64,000 nucleotides of DNA, taken from positions 1 through 64,000 of the forward strand of contig CAYORM010000007.1 of assembly GCA_964406375.1 (NCBI GenBank). The letters are read 5' to 3'. Numbering within the stretch: position 1 is the first letter of the stretch; each line of letters begins with the position of its first letter. A program made the translations under genes and the position numbers. A model generated the notes under the pieces. The model had not been told where the DNA came from and searched no databases. It was given only the letters and a program-made list of their open reading frames with translations. This DNA is from CAYORM01 sp964406375 (GTDB taxonomy: Bacteria; Pseudomonadota; Alphaproteobacteria; DSM-16000; Inquilinaceae). Shown piece after piece: positions 53,408-62,615 of this stretch.

Positions 53408-55241
53408 AGCGATCGCGACGGACGTGCCCGGGCGCCCGGGCCGCGCGGCCGCCTTCCGTTGCGCCGCCGCCCTGTTCCTCCTCACCCTCGTCATCGGCGG
53501 GCTCGCGGCGGCGCTGGTGGTGGGGGCCGCCGCCCGCCAGGCGGCACCCTCGGTCACCGCCGAGGCGGCGACGGCGGCCCAGGCCGTCGGCACCGCGCTG
53601 CGCGACCAGCTCGACCAGGCGCGGGGCTTCGGCATTCCACTCGCCGAACTGCCCGGCATCGACGAGGCCTTCGCAGCGGCACTCGACCAGGTGCCGGGCG
53701 TTGCCGCCATCGCGGTCGAGGCCGGGCCGGTCGCGGTGACGGTGGGTGATCCGGCAGGGGCCGGCGCGCCCCTCTCCTTCGCGCTGGGATCCGCCGGCCC
53801 GTCGGGGGCCGCGACCGCCCCGGCAGGGGAGGTCCGCGTCTGGCCGGTCGCCGACATCGCCTCCCGCGCATTGGGGCCGGTCTGGATCTTCGCGGCCGGA
53901 GCGGTGCTGGTCGCGTCGCTGCTCGCCGCGGCGGCCGGGTTCCTTCTGGCGATGCACCGCATCGTCGCGGCCGAGGCGGCCGTCGCCCGGCTCCTTGACG
54001 CGATCGGTGCGGGAGTGTTCCGGGACGTGCCGCATCGGTCGGTGACCGGTGCCGCCGGGGTGGCGCTGCGGGCGGTGCAGGCGCTGGTCGAGAGGGTGAA
54101 GGCGCGGCGCCGTGCGGTCCTGGCCCTCGCCGACGAGCTGCGCGGCATCGATTTCGACGGCAGCCTGACGCGGGAAACGGAGGCGGTGCTGGCGCCGGTC
54201 GAGCAACGCTGGCGTTTCGGCGGTGAGGCCGAGGGGGTGCGCCGCGCCGGTGAGCCCGGACGGCTGCCCTGGGCAGCCCCGGCGATCACGCTGCTCGGCA
54301 CGGCCGCCTGGACGCTCGCTGCCCTGTTCGGCGGCGCCCGTGATGCGGGTCTGGCGGTCAGCGGCGTCGCACTGCCCGCCCCCTTGATCGATGTCGCGCT
54401 GGCGGCGCTGGCGCTCTTGTTGCTGGGCCGTACGGTACGGCGCGGCGGCCGCATCGCCGCTGCGGTCATCTGCATCGCGGCCGGCGCGGCAACCCTGGCG
54501 ACCTTCCTGCCGGCAGCGCCGGCGCCCGTGGCAACCCGGCTCCTCGCCGCGGCGCTGCTGCCGCTCGCAGCGATGGCCGCAGCCCGTCCCGTCTTCCGGC
54601 TGCGTCTTGCATCGCCGCTGTTCCTGGCAGCCGGGGCCGGCCCTGCCGTCGCCGTCCTGCTCGCGCAGATCATGCCGTCCGATACCGTCGGCACGGCGGC
54701 CGGCGCGCTCCTCGTGCTGCTCGGCTGGCCGGCGGCGGCGCTGCGCGGAAGGGCCGTCCGGCCGGCGGGGCTGCGGGGCATGGCCCTCGCCGCAGCCGGT
54801 GCGATCCCGCTCGGCGCGCTCATCGGCATGGCCAATGTCTCGCCCGCCGACGGCGCGGCGCCGCTCGTCTTCGCAGGGCTCGCGCTGCTGGCGGGTCTCG
54901 CCGGCTGTGCCGTGGCGCTCTCCCGGACACCTCCACAGACCTGGGTGGGGCCGCTGGCCGGGGCGGTCGTTCTCGCCGGGCTGCACGGCGCGATCTCTCT
55001 CGGCGGGGCGGACCTGGCGGGTTGGGCCTTGCTCCTTTTCTGGGCGGTGCTGTGGCTCCTTGGCGGCCTTGTCGCCGGCAGTGTCGCGGCGATCGCCACG
55101 CCGCTCGGGATAGCGCTCGGATTTGCCGGCTGCCTCGCCGCCGCGGCCGCCTCCTGGCCCGCGATCGGCGGTGCCGCTGTGGTCTATTGCGTCGCGTTGG
55201 CCGTCGCTTACCTCCTGCCGCACCGGGGGGGCGCCCGCTGA
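53394..55241 (+). CDS. Large multi-helix membrane protein of unknown function with sensor-like N-terminus
   Basis: Unrecognised protein of 615 residues. The N-terminal third repeats the plan of the preceding gene: helix (22-47), periplasmic segment (48-161, with VPGVAAIAVEAGPVAVTVGD), helix (162-187), then a helical linker (190-280). From about residue 290 to the end there are roughly ten closely packed hydrophobic helices rich in Ala, Leu and Gly, with no clear transporter motif. It overlaps its neighbours on both sides: 14 bases upstream and TGATG downstream. Coupling to the phosphatase suggests a sensing role. Confidence 0.75.
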   Translation: MRPVEAIATDVPGRPGRAAAFRCAAALFLLTLVIGGLAAALVVGAAARQAAPSVTAEAATAAQAVGTALRDQLDQARGFGIPLAELPGIDEAFAAALDQVPGVAAIAVEAGPVAVTVGDPAGAGAPLSFALGSAGPSGAATAPAGEVRVWPVADIASRALGPVWIFAAGAVLVASLLAAAAGFLLAMHRIVAAEAAVARLLDAIGAGVFRDVPHRSVTGAAGVALRAVQALVERVKARRRAVLALADELRGIDFDGSLTRETEAVLAPVEQRWRFGGEAEGVRRAGEPGRLPWAAPAITLLGTAAWTLAALFGGARDAGLAVSGVALPAPLIDVALAALALLLLGRTVRRGGRIAAAVICIAAGAATLATFLPAAPAPVATRLLAAALLPLAAMAAARPVFRLRLASPLFLAAGAGPAVAVLLAQIMPSDTVGTAAGALLVLLGWPAAALRGRAVRPAGLRGMALAAAGAIPLGALIGMANVSPADGAAPLVFAGLALLAGLAGCAVALSRTPPQTWVGPLAGAVVLAGLHGAISLGGADLAGWALLLFWAVLWLLGGLVAGSVAAIATPLGIALGFAGCLAAAAASWPAIGGAAVVYCVALAVAYLLPHRGGAR

Positions 55242-57376
55242 TGCTGCTGCGTGACAAGATCTCGCTGATCTTCGCCGGCGCCGTGCTGGCGCTCGCGGCC
55301 GGGCTCGTCCTCGCCGGCTGGCAACGTGAGGAGATCGCCGAAAGCCGCTTTGCCGCCGTCGCGACCGAGGGGCAGCGTGCGCTCTGGCAGCAGAGCGTCG
55401 CCGCCGAGACACGCCGCCTCGCCGATCTCGCGCTGCTGGCGACCCGCGATGAGGAGCTGGCGACCGCCCTCGCAGCCGGTGATCGCACCTCGGTGTGGCG
55501 GGTGATGAACCGCCTCTACGGCGCCCATCGCATCGCCGGCACGATCGATCTGATCGAGGTCGCGGATGCCGGGGGGACCGTCCTGTTCACCAGCGAGGCC
55601 GGCGGCCAAGCGGCACGGATCCTCGATCTTTCGACCCTCGACCGCGTCGCCTCGGGCGAGACGGTCGCGGGGCTCTGGCAAGACCAGCCCGACCGTTACC
55701 TCGTCCTGCACGCTTTCCCCGCGGTGCCGGCCCGGCCGGGTCTGGCGGTGGTCACCCTTGGTGTCGATGGCAGCCGCGTCCTCGCCGATTTCGCGGCGGC
55801 GCTGGCGACGCCGGCGGCGATCCTCAATGCCCGCGGTCGCACCGTCGACACCACCGCCGCCGGCATTTGGGAGACCATCGCGCCGGAGCTGCCGTTGCGC
55901 CGCGCCAGTGTCGAGACGGTCGCGGCGGGCGATACGCTCTATTCGATCACCGGCGTGCCGGTGAGCGATCTGGCCGGTGGCCATGCCGGCACCGTCGTCA
56001 CCTTCCGCGATGCCACCGAGACGCTGGGCGAGGCGCAGCGCATCGGTCTTCTGACGCTGATCGGCGCGGCGCTGTTCGTGCTATTGGCGCTGATCGGCCT
56101 CGACCGCTTCCTGCGGCGGGCCTTCCGGCCGCTCGGCGATGCGATCGGGGTGTTGCGGGCGCTCGCGGCGGGCGACACCTCGGTCACGCTCACCGCCCAG
56201 GGCTCGGACGAGATCGGCCGGATCGCCGAGGCGGTGCGCGCCTTCCGCCGCAATGCGATCGCGCTGGACGAGGCCGGCCGCAACCGCGAGCGCCAGCGCC
56301 GCCGGCAGGAGCGCTTCATCCGCAAGCAGATGGAGGCGCTGGCCGACGCGCTCGACCCGGCCGCGCGGCAGGAGATGCTCGACGATCTGGCCGCCGCCTT
56401 CGCCCGTGCCGAAGCGGCAGCGGTCGCATCGGGCGCCATGACGGCGGAGCGCGCCGAGCCTCCGGCCGAGCCGGCGGCGTCCGAGCAGCTCGGTGTTCTG
56501 GCGGCCGTGCTCCGGCAGCTCTCCGCGCGGGTGCTCGAGCAGCATCAGCGGCTGTCGACGATGATCGTCGAGCTGCGCGAGGCGCTGGTCACCAAGACGA
56601 AGCTGATCGGGCTGCAGCAGGAGCTCGAGATCGCCCGCCAGGTGCAGCTGGCCATGGTGCCGTCCGCTTTCCCGCAGCTGCCGGAACTGGACGTCCATGC
56701 GCATATGCTGCCGGCCAAGGAGGTCGGCGGCGACTTCTACGATTTCTTCCCGCTCGACGAGCACCGCTATGCGATGGTCGTCGGCGATGTCTCGGGCAAA
56801 GGCGTGCCCGCGGCGCTGTTCATGGCGATCGCCAAGACCCTGATCAAGGCGACGGCGCGGTACGAGGAGCGGCCGGGTGCTTGCATCGAGCAGGTGAACA
56901 CGCTGCTCGCCGCCGAGAACGACCAGATGCTGTTCGTCACCCTCTTCTACGGGGTGATCGACCGGCGCGACGGCACGCTCACCTATGTCAATGCCGGCCA
57001 CAACCCGCCCTGCCTGATCGACGCCGACGGCACGGTGCGGATGGTGCCGCCGACCGGCGGCATCGCCGTCGCCATCATGGAAGGGGTGAGCTACAGCGAG
57101 GCCCAGCTCACGCTCGGTCCGGGGGATGCCATCCTGCTCTACACCGATGGCGTGACCGAGGCCTTCGACATCGACGGCGAGCAGTTCGGTGAGGCGCGTC
57201 TGGAGGCGCTGGCCCGCGATCTCGCCGGCAGCGACCGGATGGCGACGCTGGTCGCCGGCGTCTTCGAGGCGATCCACACCTTCGAGCGCGGCGCCTCGCA
57301 ATCCGACGACATCACCAGCCTCGCCGTACGACGCGCCGGCGGACGAGGAGGAGCCGCTCCCCACACCGCCGCATGA
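55241..57376 (+). CDS. RsbU/SpoIIE-type PP2C phosphatase with membrane sensor and HAMP domain
   Basis: This 711-residue protein has a helix at 7-26, a large periplasmic sensor (27-267), a second helix at 268-287, HAMP at about 288-340, a coiled-coil linker to about 460, then the PP2C domain. The metal Asp residues are in GGDFYDF (496-502), GDVSGKG (515-521), LLYTDGVTEA and the final SQSDDITSL. Such enzymes dephosphorylate STAS antagonists and so free a sigma factor from an RsbW-type kinase. The HATPase gene 3 kb upstream is a natural partner. The ATG shares one base with the previous stop. Confidence 0.93.
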   Translation: MLLRDKISLIFAGAVLALAAGLVLAGWQREEIAESRFAAVATEGQRALWQQSVAAETRRLADLALLATRDEELATALAAGDRTSVWRVMNRLYGAHRIAGTIDLIEVADAGGTVLFTSEAGGQAARILDLSTLDRVASGETVAGLWQDQPDRYLVLHAFPAVPARPGLAVVTLGVDGSRVLADFAAALATPAAILNARGRTVDTTAAGIWETIAPELPLRRASVETVAAGDTLYSITGVPVSDLAGGHAGTVVTFRDATETLGEAQRIGLLTLIGAALFVLLALIGLDRFLRRAFRPLGDAIGVLRALAAGDTSVTLTAQGSDEIGRIAEAVRAFRRNAIALDEAGRNRERQRRRQERFIRKQMEALADALDPAARQEMLDDLAAAFARAEAAAVASGAMTAERAEPPAEPAASEQLGVLAAVLRQLSARVLEQHQRLSTMIVELREALVTKTKLIGLQQELEIARQVQLAMVPSAFPQLPELDVHAHMLPAKEVGGDFYDFFPLDEHRYAMVVGDVSGKGVPAALFMAIAKTLIKATARYEERPGACIEQVNTLLAAENDQMLFVTLFYGVIDRRDGTLTYVNAGHNPPCLIDADGTVRMVPPTGGIAVAIMEGVSYSEAQLTLGPGDAILLYTDGVTEAFDIDGEQFGEARLEALARDLAGSDRMATLVAGVFEAIHTFERGASQSDDITSLAVRRAGGRGGAAPHTAA

Positions 57377-57437
57377 TGGAAAAGGCGGCCGCGCCGGCCC
57401 GGCCGAAGCCGGACCCGGCGCTGTGCCGCCTCAGGCG

Positions 57438-57461
57438 AGGCGCCGCCGGCCGGCGGCGCCT
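57438..57461. terminator. Perfect 24-base palindrome between convergent PP2C and peroxiredoxin genes
   Basis: AGGCGCCGCCGG (57438-57449) is followed at once by its reverse complement (57450-57461), then TTCTG. It lies 61 bases after the phosphatase stop and 21 bases before the peroxiredoxin stop. A very stable two-way hairpin terminator is likely. Confidence 0.6.
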
Positions 57462-57482
57462 TCTGTCGGATCCCGACGCGCC

Positions 57483-58118
57483 TCAGGCCTTCGGTTGCGG
57501 CACGATCCGCAGATAGGGCTTCAGGGTCTTCCAGCCCCCCGGGAACTTCTCGCGCGCCGCCTCGTCGGAGACCGACGGCACGATAATGACGTCTTCGCCC
57601 TGCTGCCAATCGGCCGGCGTCGCCACCGAGTGGTGGGCGGTGAGCTGCAGCGAATCGATGACGCGCAGCAGCTCCTGGAAGTTGCGGCCGGTGCTGGCGG
57701 GGTAGGTGAGTGTCAGCTTCAGCTTCTTGTCCGGCCCGATCACATAGACCGAGCGGACGGTCAGCGTGTCGCTGGCGTTGGGATGGATCATCCCATAGAG
57801 GTCCGAGACCTTGCGGTCAGGGTCGGCGATCAGCGGGAAGTTCAGCGCGTAGCCCTGGGTTTCGGCGATGTCGCCGGCCCAGGCATGGTGGTCGGACACC
57901 GGGTCGACCGACAGCCCGATCACCTTGACATTGCGGCGCTCGAACTCCGGCTTCAGGCGGGCGACCGTTCCGAGCTCGGTCGTGCAGACCGGGGTGAAGT
58001 CCTTGGGATGGGAGAACAGGATACCCCAGCTGTCGCCGAGCCATTCGTGGAAGCGAATCGTGCCTTCGGTCGTCTCAGCCGTGAAGTCGGGAACGATGTC
58101 TCCGAGGCGCAGGGTCAT
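57483..58118 (-). CDS. 1-Cys peroxiredoxin (Prx6 family)
   Basis: Cytoplasmic thiol peroxidase of 211 residues that reduces hydrogen and organic peroxides. The peroxidatic Cys45 is in HPKDFTPVCTTELG. The longer C-terminal domain (RNFQELLRVIDSLQLTAHHSVATPADWQQGEDVIIVPSVSDEAA) marks the Prx6 group, which lacks a resolving Cys; no second conserved Cys is seen. The 172 bases upstream are AT-rich for this genome and should hold its promoter. It is convergent with the phosphatase gene. Confidence 0.95.
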   Translation of the reverse strand: MTLRLGDIVPDFTAETTEGTIRFHEWLGDSWGILFSHPKDFTPVCTTELGTVARLKPEFERRNVKVIGLSVDPVSDHHAWAGDIAETQGYALNFPLIADPDRKVSDLYGMIHPNASDTLTVRSVYVIGPDKKLKLTLTYPASTGRNFQELLRVIDSLQLTAHHSVATPADWQQGEDVIIVPSVSDEAAREKFPGGWKTLKPYLRIVPQPKA

Positions 58119-58290
58119 GGGGATGACTCCTTGAAAAGATTGCAGAGGCTCCGTGCCGGCATGCTCGTAAAATCAGCAGAAAATGCACCGGCGATCAGGG
58201 TTTAAAATAATAGTACATTCTTGCGCGTGAATCACGGCGGAATCGGCGCGGGGCCCGTCCCGCAGGCCTCGGCCGTCCCGGGTCCGGTGC

Positions 58291-59083
<793 letters not shown>

Positions 59084-59097
<14 letters not shown>

Positions 59098-59734
59098 AGG
59101 CGAAGCGGGCCTCCAGCGTTCGGGACAGGCTCGACAGCGTGTAGTTGATGGTGAAGTAGATGATCGCGCCCAGCACGTAGAGCGGCATCGGCTCGTAGGT
59201 CCGGCCGATCACCTGCTGGATCGACTGCATCAGGTCGATGACGCCGACCAGCGACACCAGCGCGCTGCCCTTCACCGCATCGGTGACGTTGTTGATCCAG
59301 GGCGGCAGGAAACGGCGCAGCGCCTGCGGGAAGATGACGGAGAACAGACGCTGGCTGAAATCGAGGCCGATCGCCTTGCCCGCTTCCATCTGACCGTGAT
59401 GGATCGACTGCAGCGCCCCGCGGGCGATCTCGATCACCTGGGCGGTGGAGAACAGCGTCAGCGCCAGCACCGCCGCCCAGAAATTGTCGAAGTTCAGCCC
59501 GGCGATCGGCAGCCCGTAATAGACGAAGAAGATCAGCACCAGCACCGGGATGCCGCGGATCACGTCGCTGAACAGGCGGATCGGCCAGACGGCGATCGCC
59601 GGTCCGTAGGTCAACGCGACGCCGAGGGCGACACCAATGACCAGCGAGAACAGGACGACGAGGCCCGAGACCTGGAGGGTGACGGCGAGGCCCTGGCCGA
59701 GGAAGGGCAGGGCGGCGATGGCGGCGTCGATCAT
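59084..59734 (-). CDS. Amino acid ABC transporter permease (HisM/GlnP-like)
   Basis: Inner-membrane permease of 216 residues with about five helices. The docking loop SIHHGQMEAGKAIGLDFSQRLFSVIFPQALRRFLPPWINN and VIEIARGALQSIHHGQ are diagnostic of the His/Glu/Gln permease family. It follows the second permease after 4 bases and overlaps the ATPase gene, consistent with one operon. Confidence 0.93.
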
Positions 59735-59738
59735 CGTG

Positions 59739-60404
59739 TCACCGCCGGATCGCGAAGCGCCGCTCGACCCGGCGCAGCAGCCACAGGATCAGCCAGCCGG
59801 TCACCAGATACATCGGCGTGACGATGGCGTAGACCTCGACGATCCTGAAGGTGTTGAAGTTGATCCATTGCGCGCCGTAGGTGAGCTCGGGCACCGCGAG
59901 CACCGAGGCGATCGAGGTGTCTTTGAACAGCGACACGAAGGTGTTGCTGAGGGCAGGCAGAACGATACGGAACATCAGCGGCAGCCGGACCTGGACGAGG
60001 CGCTGAAACGGCGTGAGGCCGATCGCCTTGCCGGCATCAGTCAGCCCGCGCGGGATCGCGGCGAGGCCGGAGCGGAACACCTCGACGAGATAGGCGCCCG
60101 AATAGAGCGACAGCGTCACCACGAAGGATGTCGCGGCGTCGTAATAGATGTCGACGACCGTCGGCACTCCGTAGAAGACGAGATAGACCAGCAGCAGCAG
60201 CGGAATGTTGCGGATCACCTCGACATAGACGCCGACGAGGAGCCGCGCGAGCCGGCCGCCCGAGACGTGTACCAGCGCGAGAGCGAGGCCGATGACGACG
60301 CCGATGGCGATCGACACGACGGCCAACTCGAGGCTGAGCAACAGCCCGCCGGAGAGCCGGTCGAAATGCCGCCAGATCAGGGTGAAGTTGAGATCGTAGT
60401 TCAT
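59739..60404 (-). CDS. Amino acid ABC transporter permease (HisQ-like)
   Basis: Partner permease of 221 residues. VYVEVIRNIPLLLLVYLVFYG, AYLVEVFRSGLAAIPRGLTDAGKAIGLTPFQRLVQVRLPLMFRIVLPALSNTF and FKDTSIASVLAVPEL are family hallmarks. It pairs with the preceding permease as the membrane channel. The binding-protein gene lies 68 bases upstream on the same strand. Confidence 0.93.
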   Translation of the reverse strand: MNYDLNFTLIWRHFDRLSGGLLLSLELAVVSIAIGVVIGLALALVHVSGGRLARLLVGVYVEVIRNIPLLLLVYLVFYGVPTVVDIYYDAATSFVVTLSLYSGAYLVEVFRSGLAAIPRGLTDAGKAIGLTPFQRLVQVRLPLMFRIVLPALSNTFVSLFKDTSIASVLAVPELTYGAQWINFNTFRIVEVYAIVTPMYLVTGWLILWLLRRVERRFAIRR

Positions 60405-60472
60405 CGCGCCCCGTACGCCTGGAAGGGCGCGGCCGCCCCGGGGAAATCCCGGGCGGCGGCCGCGCGGTATCG

Positions 60473-61372
60473 TCAGATCGTCGGGAAGCCGGGCTCGCGC
60501 ACCGGCGCGTCGAGGCCGAAATAGTCGCGGAAGGCGGCGTCGTAGATCGCGTTCTGATGGCCGAACATCGCGACCTCGAAACAGCTGTTCACAAATTTCA
60601 GCCAGTCCGGGTCGCCCTGACGGACGGCGGCGCCGTAGAGCATGCTGAACCAGTGCTTGCCGGCGTCGAAGTAGCGATCGGGCGTCTGCGCGACCATCCA
60701 GCGCACGGTCGACAGGTCGACGGCGGCGCCATGGACGCGGCCGGATTCGAGCGCCTGCACGACATTCGCCTGGGTGTCGAGCTGCATCACCTGCGCCTCG
60801 GGCAGCACCGAATGCACCGAATGCTCGGCATCGACGTTCTGGAGGATCGAGATGCGCGTATCGGAACCGGCGGCGAGCATCTCCTCATAGGTCCGGCGCT
60901 CGCCATCGGGCTTGGACAGCAGCGCGATGCCCTCGACGTAATAGGGGCGGGTGAAGGCGACCAGCTGCGCGCGCTGCGGCGTGATCGTCATGAACTGGAT
61001 GGCGATGTCGGTCTTGCCCGTCGTGATGTTCGGGATGCGGGCGGCCGGATCCTGGCGGACGAATTCGATGGCGTTCTCGTCGTCGAACAGGCCGAGCGCG
61101 AGGATGCGCGCCATCGCGATGTCCATGCCGACGAGGTTCCCCGCCTCATCCTCGAAATGCCAGGGCGCGTTGGTGCTGCCCGTGCCGACGATGACATAGC
61201 CGCGGTCGAGCACGGTACGCAGCAGGCTGCCCTCGGCCGATTGGGCCGCAGCCTCTTTGGCATGCATCGCCGCTCCGGCGGCGACGAGCGCCGCGCCGCC
61301 GGCCAGCCCGCCCGCGCCGAGCTTCAGGAAGTGGCGCCGCTGCTCCGTCCTCGTGTCCTTGCTGCTGGTCAT
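60473..61372 (-). CDS. Amino acid ABC transporter substrate-binding protein (SBP family 3)
   Basis: Periplasmic receptor of 299 residues with a Tat-type signal (EQRRHFLKLGAGGLAGGAALVAAGAAMHAKEAAAQ). The mature part has the SBP_bac_3 pattern: GYVIVGTGSTNAPWHFEDEAGNLVGMDIAMARIL, TTGKTDIAIQFMTITPQRAQLVAFTRPYYVEGIALL. The ligand is an amino acid or related compound. The 158-base spacer to the divergent fold-III PLP enzyme gene suggests a shared regulator and that the import feeds that enzyme; this is inference. Confidence 0.93.
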   Translation of the reverse strand: MTSSKDTRTEQRRHFLKLGAGGLAGGAALVAAGAAMHAKEAAAQSAEGSLLRTVLDRGYVIVGTGSTNAPWHFEDEAGNLVGMDIAMARILALGLFDDENAIEFVRQDPAARIPNITTGKTDIAIQFMTITPQRAQLVAFTRPYYVEGIALLSKPDGERRTYEEMLAAGSDTRISILQNVDAEHSVHSVLPEAQVMQLDTQANVVQALESGRVHGAAVDLSTVRWMVAQTPDRYFDAGKHWFSMLYGAAVRQGDPDWLKFVNSCFEVAMFGHQNAIYDAAFRDYFGLDAPVREPGFPTI

Positions 61373-61530
61373 GATGTCCCCCTGGTTGACGATTGATGGG
61401 TGGCGGGTGATCGTCCGCCTGCCCGGGACGGTGAGTGCGCCGGACCGCCGGCACGCTCCTCCGTTCTGCCGAGGGCCGTCGCGACCGATCCGAAGCGCGG
61501 CCGACCGCGCCTCTCCCAGGGATCCGCCGC

Positions 61531-62592
61531 ATGACCCGTCCCGATGCGCTCGACACGCCCTTCGTCGCGATCGACCTCGATGTCGTGGAGCGCAACCTCC
61601 GACGTGCCCAGGCGTACTTCGATGCCCATGGCATCGCGCTCAGGCCGCATGTGAAGACCCACAAGATCCCCGAGCTGGCGCGCCTGCAGATCGCTCTCGG
61701 CGCCTGCGGCGTGACCTGCCAGAAGCTCGGCGAGGCCGAGACGATGGCCGATGGCGGTGTCGACGACCTGCTGGTCACCTTCAACATCGTCGGACGGTCC
61801 AAGCTGGAGCGGCTGGTGGCGCTGGCGCGCCGTGTCCGGATCGCCGTGGTGGCGGACAGCGAGGCGGTGGTGGATGGGCTGTCGCAGGCGATGAGCGCGG
61901 CCGGCCTGATCCTGCCGGTGCTCGTCGAATGCGACACCGGCGCCCATCGCTGCGGCGTTGCGGATCCGATCGCAGCGGCCGGTCTCGCCGGTGCGATCGA
62001 CCGGGCGCCGGGGCTGGCCTTTGCGGGGCTGATGACCTATCCGCCGAAGCACCAGGTCGCGACGACCCGGGCCTGGCTCGCGGCGGCGCTCGACGCCCTC
62101 GATCGGGCCGGCCTGCCGCACGGCACCGTCAGTGTCGGCGGCACGCCCGACATGTACACCGCCCATACGCTGGGAGTGTCGACCGAACACCGGCCCGGCA
62201 CCTACATCTATTCCGACCGCTATATGGCCGAACACGGGGTCGGCACTCTCGCCGATTGCGCGCTGACCATCACCGCGACCGTGGTGTCGCGGCCGGCACC
62301 CGACCGAGCCATCGTGGACGCCGGCTCGAAGACGCTGTCGCTCGACCCGATGGGTCTCGACGGCTTCGGCGCACTGCTCGAATACCCGGCGGCGCGGCTG
62401 GTGGCGCTGTCGGAGGAGCATGGCCATCTCGACCTGTCGGCATCGCCCGAGCGGCCGCTTGTCGGCGACCGGGTGACGATCATTCCCAACCACGCCTGCG
62501 CGGTATCGAATCTGCATGACGAGATCGTCGCCACCCGTGGCGGCGCGGTCGAGCGCGTCTTCCGGGTCGCGGCGCGTGGTCGGGTCCGCTGA
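61531..62592 (+). CDS. D-threonine aldolase/D-serine dehydratase family enzyme (fold III PLP)
   Basis: PLP enzyme of 353 residues with alanine-racemase-like N-terminal barrel. The PLP lysine is in ALRPHVKTHKIPELA (Lys42), and the C-terminal metal motif His-x-Cys is in IIPNHACAVSNLHDEI. Members split D-threonine or D-hydroxy-aspartate, or deaminate D-serine, with a divalent metal. The exact substrate cannot be told. The start at 61531 (MTRPDALDTPFVAIDLD) is typical. It is divergent from an amino acid importer and convergent with a second PLP enzyme gene. Confidence 0.9.
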   Translation: MTRPDALDTPFVAIDLDVVERNLRRAQAYFDAHGIALRPHVKTHKIPELARLQIALGACGVTCQKLGEAETMADGGVDDLLVTFNIVGRSKLERLVALARRVRIAVVADSEAVVDGLSQAMSAAGLILPVLVECDTGAHRCGVADPIAAAGLAGAIDRAPGLAFAGLMTYPPKHQVATTRAWLAAALDALDRAGLPHGTVSVGGTPDMYTAHTLGVSTEHRPGTYIYSDRYMAEHGVGTLADCALTITATVVSRPAPDRAIVDAGSKTLSLDPMGLDGFGALLEYPAARLVALSEEHGHLDLSASPERPLVGDRVTIIPNHACAVSNLHDEIVATRGGAVERVFRVAARGRVR

Positions 62593-62615
62593 GACCCGGC
62601 CGGCGCGCCGCCACG

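Noticed and set aside
52997..55412. Long minus-strand frames of about 700 codons opposite the membrane-protein genes
   Set aside because: Their translations are Arg/Ala/Ser-rich low complexity. The plus-strand frames give hydrophobic helices and correct overlaps, so the plus strand is coding.
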